A stretch of 5,493 bases of DNA. Source: Chloroflexota bacterium. Lineage in GTDB: Bacteria > Chloroflexota > Dehalococcoidia > SM23-28-2 > RBG-16-64-32. A model generated the notes under the pieces. That model was given only the letters and a program-made list of their open reading frames with translations, was not told the DNA's origin and searched no databases. The DNA is taken from NCBI GenBank assembly GCA_005880075.1, contig VBJT01000193.1, positions 1 to 5,493 on the forward strand. The letters run 5' to 3'. Shown here piece after piece: positions 1-4,989 of this stretch. The translations under genes and the position numbers were made by a program. The stretch's first letter is position 1. Each line of letters starts with the position of its first letter.

Positions 1-419
1 ACAGCGTAGTTCCGGTAGCGTGCATCGGCAGCTGTATAGAGGACGCAGATGTTCGTGCAGTCACCGACGATAATGATCTTGTCAGGCTTCAGCTCTTCTA
101 GACGCTCGTCAAGATTCGTCTCGAAGAAGGCGCTGTAGCGGCGCTTTGGGATGTTGTCGCCGGCAAACTCAGCGAGCTCAGGAATCACATCCGGTTCTTC
201 CGTGCCGCGGATGCAATGGGGCGGGAACATTTCGAACTCTTTGTCGTCTGGTTCGTGTGTATCACAGACGAAGACGATGTGTGAGCCGGCGGCCTTCTCG
301 CGTTCGAGGAGTTCGCGGATGCGCGGGATGATCTCTCGTATAGTCGGCCCGACATAAAGATTCCGGCCCTCTTCGCAGAAGCCGCGGACCATATCGGCGA
401 CGATTACCAGGTTCGCCAT
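1..419 (-). CDS. Isochorismatase-fold cysteine hydrolase (nicotinamidase-like), C-terminus cut by window edge
   Basis: Reading from ATG at 419 toward base 1 gives 139 residues without a stop, so the 3' end lies outside the window. The visible part matches the isochorismatase/nicotinamidase fold. It has an N-terminal beta strand ending in the catalytic Asp (VADMVRGF, D9), a metal-site-like DTHEPDD segment (D53, H55), PPHCIRGT (H68), a catalytic Lys in PKRRYSAFF (K92) and the nucleophile region VGDCTNICVLYTA (C125). The family hydrolyses C-N bonds in nicotinamide or related amides, and the D-K-C triad is complete here. One PncA metal histidine after DxH appears replaced by Asp/Lys, as in the DxHxxDDxEF variant I associate with a subgroup of these hydrolases, so the substrate is uncertain. 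No Shine-Dalgarno stands close to the ATG. The start is 6 bases after the preceding gene's stop, suggesting co-transcription and coupling. Fold confidence is high; nicotinamidase activity is only a possibility. Confidence 0.88.
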   Translation of the reverse strand, partial: MANLVIVADMVRGFCEEGRNLYVGPTIREIIPRIRELLEREKAAGSHIVFVCDTHEPDDKEFEMFPPHCIRGTEEPDVIPELAEFAGDNIPKRRYSAFFETNLDERLEELKPDKIIIVGDCTNICVLYTAADARYRNYA

Positions 420-425
420 GGGCGC

Positions 426-740
426 TTAACGCCGGACTATTAGCCTCCGCATGACGATGGTGGTCTCGGAGACGGAAATCGTGCCTTCCGGGATGCGCTC
501 GTCCGGCTTCGATATTAGGGCTGTGCTTTTCGCCGAGGACTTGGGCTGGGCTCGCGGGGTGCTGAAGGCGTTGCGGGCGAACGAGCGGAGCAGCCACTCG
601 CCGATCAGCCCGGCAGCGACGAGCGCGGCGCCGCGCGCGACAACCGGTGCGGCCTGCTGCCAGATAGCGGGTGTGACGGTGCTCCGTCGCGCGGGCAGGC
701 CGGCTCTTACAGGGACGGGCAGGCGTGAGTTGCGGTCCAT
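426..740 (-). CDS. Hypothetical protein with one predicted transmembrane segment
   Basis: This 104-residue protein matches no family I recognise. The N-terminus is basic (Arg at 3, 6, 12, 18 and 19). Residues about 31-50 (APVVARGAALVAAGLIGEWL) form one hydrophobic, alanine-rich stretch that could be a membrane helix. The remainder is polar and ends in a run of Arg/Val. Support for a real gene comes from a good Shine-Dalgarno (GGAGGA, 747-752) 6-7 bases before the ATG, from a promoter-like sequence just upstream, and from tight spacing (6 bases) to the cysteine hydrolase that follows. ORFs overlap it in other frames (262-597 minus, 451-762 plus), but they lack comparable start signals. It could be a small inner-membrane protein with the C-terminus on either side; no function is proposed. 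Confidence 0.6.
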   Translation of the reverse strand: MDRNSRLPVPVRAGLPARRSTVTPAIWQQAAPVVARGAALVAAGLIGEWLLRSFARNAFSTPRAQPKSSAKSTALISKPDERIPEGTISVSETTIVMRRLIVRR

Positions 741-773
741 GGGCGGTCCTCCGTGCTGGTGAGTAACGGCGTC

Positions 774-802
774 ATTATAAGCTATCGGCCGTCAGGCATC
801 AG
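774..802 (-). promoter_or_regulatory. Candidate sigma70-type promoter upstream of the hypothetical protein
   Basis: On the minus strand a perfect TATAAT (774-779) lies 17 bases after CTGATG (797-802, 3 of 6 matches to TTGACA). Transcription would begin near 767, giving a leader of about 27 bases that contains the GGAGGA ribosome site. The element sits in the 74-base gap after rplT, so it would let the hypothetical protein and cysteine hydrolase be expressed apart from the ribosomal operon. The -35 is weak; the call rests mostly on the -10. Confidence 0.45.
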
Positions 803-814
803 TCGGAGGGAGGC

Positions 815-1174
815 CTAGCCGCTAAGGGCCGCTTTGGCCGTTTCCGCGATCTTCGCGAAGGCTGCCTCGTCCCGAACGGCGAGGTCCGCGAGCACCTTTC
901 GGTTGATCCCGACCTTGGCTTTGCCGAGCCCGGCGATGAGCTTCGAGTAGCTGAGCCCGTGCAGCCGGGCGGCGGCGTTGATGCGCGTGATCCACAACCT
1001 GCGGAACTGGCCCTTGCGGTCGCGCCGGTGCTCGTAGGCATAACGGAGGGCGTGCATGACGGACTCGTTCGCCTGGCGGAAGAGCTTATGCCGCGAGCCG
1101 CGATGGCCCTTCGCCATGCGGAGGATTTTCTTGTGGCGCCGTCGCGTGACCGCTCCGCCTTTGACCCTGGACAC
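815..1174 (-). CDS. rplT: 50S ribosomal protein L20
   Basis: This is a 119-residue protein of normal L20 length (about 117-119). It binds 23S rRNA early in 50S assembly, and in some bacteria it represses its own operon. The recognisable blocks come in order: RVKGGAVTRRRHKKIL (3-18), AKGHRGSRHKLFRQA (21-35), YAYEHRRDRKGQFRRLWITRINAA (45-68, the long basic helix) and the C-terminal globular part with GLSYSKLIAGL (73-83), INRKVLADLA (90-99) and AAF. The start is GTG at 1174, with AGGAG (1183-1187) 8 bases upstream. The gene begins 18 bases after the rpmI stop, the standard infC-rpmI-rplT arrangement. The stop is TAG at 815-817. Confidence 0.98.
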   Translation of the reverse strand: MSRVKGGAVTRRRHKKILRMAKGHRGSRHKLFRQANESVMHALRYAYEHRRDRKGQFRRLWITRINAAARLHGLSYSKLIAGLGKAKVGINRKVLADLAVRDEAAFAKIAETAKAALSG

Positions 1175-1192
1175 AGATCCTTCTCCTGTCCT

Positions 1193-1396
1193 TTAAGAAT
1201 ACGGCATCAGCCGGCGCACGCGTCTGGCGGTGCCGGGCGATACGGCCATCTTGCGCGAGATGAGCCGAAGCGTCTCGCCGCGCTTCTTTCGCCGGAAGTT
1301 GTTGATGTTTATCTTGCGGCGGAGCACCTTACCGCTGCCGCTAATATAGAAGCGGCCCTTTGCGCCGGAATGCGTCTTCATCTTGTATTTCGCCAT
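1193..1396 (-). CDS. rpmI: 50S ribosomal protein L35
   Basis: This is a 67-residue, very basic protein with the L35 signature KYKMKTHSGAKGRFYISGSG at its N-terminus (K.KTH.GA..RF...G.GK) and an Arg/Lys-rich C-terminal half (NFRRKKRGETLRLI, ARRVRRLMPY). L35 is a structural protein of the large subunit. The length is normal for the family (about 64-67). The ATG at 1396 is preceded by AAGGA about 12 bases upstream and by a closer GAGAG. The gene lies 32 bases after infC and 18 bases before rplT, as expected for the conserved three-gene operon. The assignment rests on the N-terminal motif and the gene order. Confidence 0.96.
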   Translation of the reverse strand: MAKYKMKTHSGAKGRFYISGSGKVLRRKININNFRRKKRGETLRLISRKMAVSPGTARRVRRLMPYS

Positions 1397-1428
1397 GCTG
1401 CTCTCGTTTCCTTCTGGCCTGTTTGGGG

Positions 1429-2043
1429 CTAGCTGCCGGTGACGGCTTCAACGCCGTCCCCATCGGTCCTCGGGCGGCCGTCTTCCTCGGGCGAATCGGA
1501 ATCGTCCCCGGGCTCCTTGGCCTTGACCGGCTTCTTGACCGTCGGGGTCAGTATAACGCTCAGGAAGCGGCCCTCCATGCCGGGCGGCTTCTCCACCGAC
1601 GCAGCCTCGCCGAGGCGCGTCAGCGCGCGGTCGAGGACCTCCTGACCGACCTCAGGATGGGACATCTCGCGTCCGCGGAACATCACCGATAGCTTCACCT
1701 TATCGCCTTCGGCGAGGAGGCGCTCAACGGTCCGGACCTTCAAGTCGATGTCGTGCTGTCCGGTACGCGGGCGCAGGCGCACTTCGTGCACCATTGTGCC
1801 GCGTTGGTGTTTGCGGGCGTCCCTCTCCTTCTTAGCCTGCTCGTACTTCCACTTTCCGTAGTCGAGCAGCCTACAGACCGGGGGATTACCGTTCGCGTCG
1901 ACCTCGACGAGGTCGAGGCCGGCTTCGCGGGCACGGGTCATCGCGTCCGGGAAAGGAATTACTCCTACATTCTCCCCGTTTGCGCCGATGAGACGGACCT
2001 CTCTCGTTCGGATCCGTTCATTAATCCGGAGCTCTCGGAGAAT
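1429..2043 (-). CDS. infC: Translation initiation factor IF-3, non-AUG (ATT) start
   Basis: IF-3 binds the 30S subunit, prevents premature 50S joining and checks the start codon-initiator tRNA pairing. The N-terminal domain begins LRELRINERIRTREVRLIG, and the conserved PPVCRLLDYGKWKYE follows at about residues 54-68, leading into the basic linker helix. The C-terminal domain contains EVRLRPRTGQHD, KVRTVERLLAEGDKVK, FRGREMSHPEVGQ and GRFLSVILTP (ending near 167). The first in-frame ATG, at 1941, would remove 34 conserved residues. Between the upstream in-frame TGA (2047-2049) and that ATG there is no ATG, GTG or TTG. The likeliest start is ATT at 2041-2043, with AGAGGG (2052-2057) 8 bases upstream, giving 204 residues. 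ATT at 2023-2025 and nearby CTC codons are alternatives. The last ~37 residues are an acidic, Pro/Gly/Asp-rich extension beyond the usual C-terminus. Confidence 0.95.
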   Translation of the reverse strand: MLRELRINERIRTREVRLIGANGENVGVIPFPDAMTRAREAGLDLVEVDANGNPPVCRLLDYGKWKYEQAKKERDARKHQRGTMVHEVRLRPRTGQHDIDLKVRTVERLLAEGDKVKLSVMFRGREMSHPEVGQEVLDRALTRLGEAASVEKPPGMEGRFLSVILTPTVKKPVKAKEPGDDSDSPEEDGRPRTDGDGVEAVTGS

Positions 2044-2057
2044 AAGTCAGGCCCTCT
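2041..2057 (-). promoter_or_regulatory. Ribosome binding site and rare ATT start of infC
   Basis: On the minus strand AGAGGG (2052-2057) is followed after 8 bases by ATT (2041-2043), which begins I-L-R-E-L-R-I-N-E-R-I, a natural IF-3 N-terminus. In E. coli infC also starts with AUU, and IF-3 represses its own translation by discriminating against that codon. The same feedback is inferred here. Confidence 0.7.
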
Positions 2058-2086
2058 CGGTCAACGCTTGCGCCACAATTAGCGAC

Positions 2087-2115
2087 ATATTAGCACAAGG
2101 CTTATACCTCATCAA
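2087..2115 (-). promoter_or_regulatory. Candidate promoter of infC-rpmI-rplT
   Basis: On the minus strand TTGATG (2110-2115) and TAATAT (2087-2092) are separated by 17 bases. The bases TGC directly precede the -10, forming an extended -10 (TGnTAATAT). Each hexamer matches 4 of 6 consensus positions. Transcription would start near 2080, about 37-40 bases before the infC ATT. That leader is too short for a large L20-binding control structure of the kind seen in Bacillus. The -35 overlaps the TGA stop of the upstream small gene. Confidence 0.6.
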
Positions 2116-2312
2116 TGAAAAGAGACGCCGTCATTCGGCCGATTGTTGCCGCCCTCTTTCCCGTCGGGCGTGACATCGTACCCGTTGCATTTCAGCACCG
2201 GTAGACGCGGGTACTTTGCGAATCTCAGGTCCGTCTCGGACAGGCGGCACAGGAAGAAGCGGCTGCCGCGCGAATTCTGCACGACGCGCGAGTGCTGGCA
2301 CGTGTCGCACAG
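2112..2312 (-). CDS. Small four-cysteine (probable zinc-binding) protein, non-standard start
   Basis: The gap between thrS and infC holds an open frame on the minus strand ending at TGA (2112-2114). From the CTG at 2310-2312 it encodes 66 residues. Conspicuous blocks are CDTCQHSRVV, NSRGSRFFLCRLS, FAKYPRLPVLKC and NGYD. Cysteine spacing is C-x2-C-x16-C-x19-C, which resembles a zinc ribbon-like site. I recall short bacterial hypothetical proteins of the pattern CxxCxHxRxxxxxRGSxFxLCxxSxTDxRFxKYPxLPVLxCxGYE, whose function is unknown to me. There is no in-frame ATG, GTG or TTG between the thrS C-terminal coding region and CDTC. CTG at 2312, CTT at 2327 (after AGAAGG) or a start inside the end of thrS are possible; a sequencing error is another. 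The frame reads REKAALREAGL just before CDTC, so the true N-terminus may be longer. The last ~15 residues (GGNNRPNDGVSFH) look like a variable tail. Confidence 0.72.
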   Translation of the reverse strand: MCDTCQHSRVVQNSRGSRFFLCRLSETDLRFAKYPRLPVLKCNGYDVTPDGKEGGNNRPNDGVSFH

Positions 2313-2344
2313 CCCCGCTTCCCGAAGCGCGGCCTTCTCTCGGC

Positions 2345-4099
2345 CTAAACTCGTTGGCTCCCCTCTTCCTTCATCCGCGCGATGATCTCCGTCATGGGCC
2401 GCGCCTTTAGGTCCTCCCCGCTGCGCAGGCGGACGGCGGCGGCGCTGGCCTCGGCTTCGCGGTCGCCGACGACGAGCATATACGGTACCTTTTGCAGTTG
2501 CGCGTCCCGGATCTTCGCCTGCATACGCTCTCCCCGGGCATCGATCTCCACACGAAGGCCGGCTGACCGCAACTCGACGCCGACTTTCTCCGCGTAGTCG
2601 ATGTGTCTGTCCGCGATCGGTATGACCACCGCCTGCACCGGCGCCAGCCAGAGCGGGAAAGCGCCCGCATAGTGCTCGAGGAGGACGCCGAAGAAGCGTT
2701 CCATCGATCCCAGCAGGGCGCGGTGCACCATGTAGGGGCGGCGTTCGCGCCCGTCCTCGCCGATGTATGTCACGTCGAAGCGCTCCGGAAGATTGAAGTC
2801 AAACTGAATCGTTGTGCACTGCCACTCCCGGCCCAGCGTATCGACCATCTTGACGTCAATCTTCGGCCCGTAGAAAACGGCTCCTCCTTCATCGATTTCG
2901 TGCGGCAATCCCTGCTCGTTGATGACGTCGCGCAGGACGTTCGTCGCCATCCCCCAGTCCTCGAGCGAGCCCGCATACTTTCCCGAAGTGTCACGCGTCG
3001 AGAGATATACGTGAAATTGCTCGAAGTCGAAGGCGCCGAGAAAGAACCGCATGAACTCAACGCAGCGCTCGATCTCCTGCTTGACCTGGTCGGGGCGGCA
3101 GAAGATGTGCGCGTCGTCCTGCGTGAAGCCGCGCACGCGAAGCAGGCCGTGGAGCACACCCGAGCGCTCGTACCGGTAGACCGTCCCGAGCTCAGCCAGC
3201 CGGATCGGCAATTCCCGGTAACTTTTCAACGAGTTCTTGTACATCTGAATGTGAAACGGGCAGTTCATCGGCTTCACGTAGTAATCCTGGCCGTCGATGT
3301 CCATAGGCGAGTACATGTTCTCGCTGTAGAAGTCCAGGTGGCCGCTCGTCTCCCATAGCGTCGACTTGCCGATGTGCGGCGAATAGACGATGTCGTAACC
3401 CGCTCGCAGGTGTTCCTGCCGCCAGAAGTCCTCGATCAGCGTCCGCACCCGCCCGCCCTTCGGATGCCAGTAGACCAGTCCGGGGCCGAACTCCTCGTGG
3501 AACGAAAAAAGGTCTAGCTCGCGGCCCAAGCGCCGATGGTCGCGCCGGTGGGCCTCTTCGAGGCGCTCCAGGTATTGTTCGAGCTCTTCCTTGGTGTCGA
3601 ACAGCGCTCCGTATACCCGCTGGAGCATCGGGTTATGCTCGTCGCCCCGCCAGTAGGCTCCTGCGACGCTCATCAACTTGAAGTCGGAGACTTCGCCGGT
3701 GCGCTGGACGTGCGGCCCCTGACACAGGTCTACGAATTCGCCCTGCTGGTAGAGGCCAACCTTCTCGTCCGATATCTCGTCGATCAGCTCCAGCTTGTAC
3801 GGCTGGTCATGGAAGCGCTCTCGCGCCTCGTCTTTCCCGATTTGCGACGGCTCAAAGGGAACGTTCGATTCAATCCGCTCGCGCATCTTCTCTTCGATGA
3901 TTGGCAAGTCCTCGGTCGTCAGCGCGCGCGGGAGCTCGAAGTCGTAGTAGAAGCCGGTGTCGATTGGCGGCCCGATGCCGAGACGGGCATCGGGGAAGAT
4001 CTCGCAGACCGCCTCCGCCATAATGTGAGCGGCGGAATGCCGCATGCGCTCGAGGCGCTCTTCCTTGGTGATGGATTCAAGATGCATCCTGTTCCCCAT
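2345..4099 (-). CDS. thrS: Threonyl-tRNA synthetase without TGS domain
   Basis: This class II synthetase charges tRNA-Thr with threonine. At 584 residues it is about 60 shorter than E. coli ThrRS (642). It starts directly at the editing domain, so the N-terminal TGS (N1) domain is absent. Editing-domain residues are present: HSAAH (21-25) and the LCQGPH cysteine (C126), which remove mischarged serine. The catalytic core shows motif 2 around YRYERSGVLHGLLRVRGFTQDDAHIF (308-333) and motif 3 HRALLGSMERFFG (459-471). Zinc ligands are C280 (MNCPFH), H331 and H459. The C-terminal anticodon-binding domain runs from about 483 (LWLAPVQAVVIPI) to the end, including ARGERMQAKIRDAQLQKVPYMLVVGDRE. ATG at 4099 has no clear ribosome site. 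ATG at 4087 (residue 5) follows GGGGA at a spacing of 5 and may be the true start. The gene lies 28 bases after the second membrane gene, downstream of a T-box. Confidence 0.98.
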   Translation of the reverse strand: MGNRMHLESITKEERLERMRHSAAHIMAEAVCEIFPDARLGIGPPIDTGFYYDFELPRALTTEDLPIIEEKMRERIESNVPFEPSQIGKDEARERFHDQPYKLELIDEISDEKVGLYQQGEFVDLCQGPHVQRTGEVSDFKLMSVAGAYWRGDEHNPMLQRVYGALFDTKEELEQYLERLEEAHRRDHRRLGRELDLFSFHEEFGPGLVYWHPKGGRVRTLIEDFWRQEHLRAGYDIVYSPHIGKSTLWETSGHLDFYSENMYSPMDIDGQDYYVKPMNCPFHIQMYKNSLKSYRELPIRLAELGTVYRYERSGVLHGLLRVRGFTQDDAHIFCRPDQVKQEIERCVEFMRFFLGAFDFEQFHVYLSTRDTSGKYAGSLEDWGMATNVLRDVINEQGLPHEIDEGGAVFYGPKIDVKMVDTLGREWQCTTIQFDFNLPERFDVTYIGEDGRERRPYMVHRALLGSMERFFGVLLEHYAGAFPLWLAPVQAVVIPIADRHIDYAEKVGVELRSAGLRVEIDARGERMQAKIRDAQLQKVPYMLVVGDREAEASAAAVRLRSGEDLKARPMTEIIARMKEEGSQRV

Positions 4100-4127
4100 T
4101 CAATCTAATGATTGGCGTTTACTTCGC

Positions 4128-4496
4128 CTAGAGAAAGTCATCGGCCTTATCCCTCGCTCCAGCACTAGAACCCAACCGGAACGGTGCTTGCAGGCGAAGA
4201 AGGAGGGCACCTACAACAACAGGGGTGACTGCAAGTAGGACAGCGACGCCGATCCAGTTCGCCTCCAACATATTCTTGGCGAGAAGGAGCACGACTACAC
4301 CGACAATCACGGCTTGGACATAGTTGTTGACTATGTTGGAGATGCGCAGAACCATCCAGATCGCCTTGCCGTCTTCCTTCTTCATCGATAGCGATGCCTC
4401 CCAGCCGTTCCACGGTGGAAAGTAGTACCGAATTGTAAATAGCCAGAAATCTCGGCCCCAGCTAAGGCGGTTCCAAGCGTCCGCCCATTTCTTCAT
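4128..4496 (-). CDS. Small membrane protein B (two predicted TM helices), unknown function
   Basis: This 122-residue protein matches no family I recognise. The N-terminal third is rich in aromatic residues (MKKWADAWNRLSWGRDFWLF, then YYFPPWNGWE) and looks amphipathic or membrane-apposed. Two strong hydrophobic stretches follow at about 58-73 (NNYVQAVIVGVVVLLLA) and 80-101 (NWIGVAVLLAVTPVVVGALLL). The tail is polar and ends KADDFL. The open frame extends upstream to 4799, but that part crosses the T-box and the preceding gene. ATG at 4494-4496 is preferred because GGGAG stands 9 bases before it and because it overlaps the preceding gene's stop as ATGA, typical of translational coupling. Base composition in this stretch looks less GC-rich than in thrS. 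It lies between the T-box leader and thrS and is probably in the same transcript. Confidence 0.75.
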   Translation of the reverse strand: MKKWADAWNRLSWGRDFWLFTIRYYFPPWNGWEASLSMKKEDGKAIWMVLRISNIVNNYVQAVIVGVVVLLLAKNMLEANWIGVAVLLAVTPVVVGALLLRLQAPFRLGSSAGARDKADDFL

Positions 4497-4711
4497 CGCT
4501 TTCTGCTCCCGAAGCGGTAGAGCACCCACCAGTGGAACACAAACAACGCAACCGCCGTCAGTCCTATCACGGCCATGACCGCAACCAGGGCCCAGTCGCT
4601 GTCCGACACGGCGATGGCCCCGAAGATCACCGAGGCGGCGAACATGAGTACGGGCACCTCCGGCTGCACGGGTGGACTCGTAGCCGGTTCTGGCTTGGTT
4701 CCTTGCTCCAT
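4493..4711 (-). CDS. Small membrane protein A (two predicted TM helices), unknown function
   Basis: This 72-residue protein has a Pro/Glu-rich N-terminus (EQGTKPEPATSPPVQPEVP). Two hydrophobic segments follow at about 20-36 (PVLMFAASVIFGAIAV) and 41-63 (ALVAVMAVIGLTAVALFVFHWWV), separated by SDSDW, and the end is basic (YRFGSRKR). With positive-inside bias the C-terminus would be cytoplasmic, and with two helices the N-terminus too. The ATG at 4709-4711 is preceded by GGAG in TTGGAGAAGGAGT, 7 bases upstream. It is the first gene after the T-box terminator (about 22 bases downstream of the hairpin), so the riboswitch should control it directly. Its TGA overlaps the next gene's ATG by ATGA, suggesting that the two products are made together and perhaps interact. 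I recognise no family. Confidence 0.75.
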   Translation of the reverse strand: MEQGTKPEPATSPPVQPEVPVLMFAASVIFGAIAVSDSDWALVAVMAVIGLTAVALFVFHWWVLYRFGSRKR

Positions 4712-4721
4712 ACTCCTTCTC

Positions 4722-4756
4722 CAAAATCAAACACCCCCCGTCCGTGGGACGGAGGG
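4722..4756 (-). terminator. T-box-controlled intrinsic terminator
   Basis: On the minus strand CCCTCCGTCC (4747-4756) pairs with GGACGGGGGG (4734-4743) over 10 bp with one T-G pair and a 3-base loop (4744-4746). A T-rich run (TGTTTGATTTT) follows. Part of the 5' arm lies just after the T-box element and could instead form the antiterminator when uncharged tRNA is bound. Confidence 0.9.
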
Positions 4757-4779
4757 CATCCGTGGTTCCACCCATCTTT

Positions 4780-4794
4780 GTCGCCTGAGGCGAC
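4780..4794 (-). other. Stem III hairpin of the T-box leader
   Basis: GTCGCC-TCA-GGCGAC forms a perfect 6-bp stem with a 3-base loop immediately upstream of the T-box element, the usual place of stem III. Confidence 0.75.
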
Positions 4795-4960
4795 CTCATT
4801 TGGCCGCTAACGGGTGCCTCCGGGGCCGCCTACTGGCTTTCAACGGCCGGCTCGCGGGTGGTGCTCGCTGCGCCAGAAGGCCGGCCGCTCTCAGAAAACG
4901 CTTGCCTCTCTGCTGGCCGTGTCGCCGCTGCTTGTCCCGGTCTTCGCCTTTACAGACGCC

Positions 4961-4989
4961 ATACTAGTGGTTTCTAAGGCACGCGACAA
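4961..4989 (-). promoter_or_regulatory. Promoter of the T-box-membrane genes-thrS transcript
   Basis: On the minus strand TTGTCG (4984-4989) and TAGTAT (4961-4966) are spaced by 17 bases, each matching 4 of 6 consensus positions. The predicted start near 4954 is a few bases before T-box stem I, which is the right distance. Its -35 lies within the spacer of the divergent tRNA promoter. Confidence 0.6.

Larger units (their letters stand above)
4722..4953 (-). promoter_or_regulatory. T-box riboswitch leader, probable threonine specificity
   Basis: This RNA element senses uncharged tRNA and prevents termination upstream of synthetase genes. In transcript order it shows GACCGGGACAAGCAG (specifier-loop 5' side, 4928-4942) and GCAGAGAG (4906-4913, conserved stem I element). 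The specifier-loop 3' side GAGC-ACC-ACCCG follows; CCCG (4855-4858) pairs with CGGG (4936-4939). Further on are CCGTTAGCGG followed by AAATGAGG (stem II region), a 6-bp stem III hairpin (4780-4794), the near-perfect T-box GGGTGGAACCACG (4761-4773) and a terminator. The candidate specifier codon is ACC (Thr) at 4860-4862, which agrees with thrS downstream. The T-box bulge reads TGGA, predicting a tRNA with U73. The family call is secure; amino acid assignment depends on the specifier alignment. Confidence 0.92.

Noticed and set aside
262..597. 111-residue minus-strand open frame overlapping the hypothetical protein and hydrolase
   Set aside because: It overlaps the hydrolase, whose catalytic motifs are certain, in another frame. 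It is Arg/Pro/His-rich, typical of an off-frame GC-rich shadow.
2047..2088. 13-codon reading frame (ATG at 2088) just before infC as a leader peptide
   Set aside because: Its ATG overlaps the -10 hexamer of the likely infC promoter, so it would not be in that transcript, and no ribosome site is at a suitable distance. It could only be read on a longer thrS transcript.
2345..2348. Programmed frameshift from thrS into the Cys4 gene
   Set aside because: The sequence around the thrS stop (CGA GTT TAG) is not a recognised slippery heptamer and no stimulatory structure is evident. It is kept only as a remote alternative to a CTG start.
2603..3358. 251-residue open frame on the plus strand
   Set aside because: It lies wholly antisense to thrS, whose motifs are certain. 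The product (VRDRYDHRLHRRQPERES...) shows no family features; such frames are common opposite GC-rich genes.
3536..4108. 190-residue open frame on the plus strand
   Set aside because: It is antisense to the thrS editing domain, with no recognisable domain or convincing ribosome site.
4497..4799. N-terminal extension of membrane protein B up to 4799
   Set aside because: It crosses the T-box element, the terminator and membrane gene A in another frame. The ATG at 4496 has a better ribosome site and an ATGA overlap.
4575..4967. Plus-strand 130-residue open frame
   Set aside because: It runs through the complement of the T-box RNA and membrane gene A. The composition is that of structured RNA, not protein.
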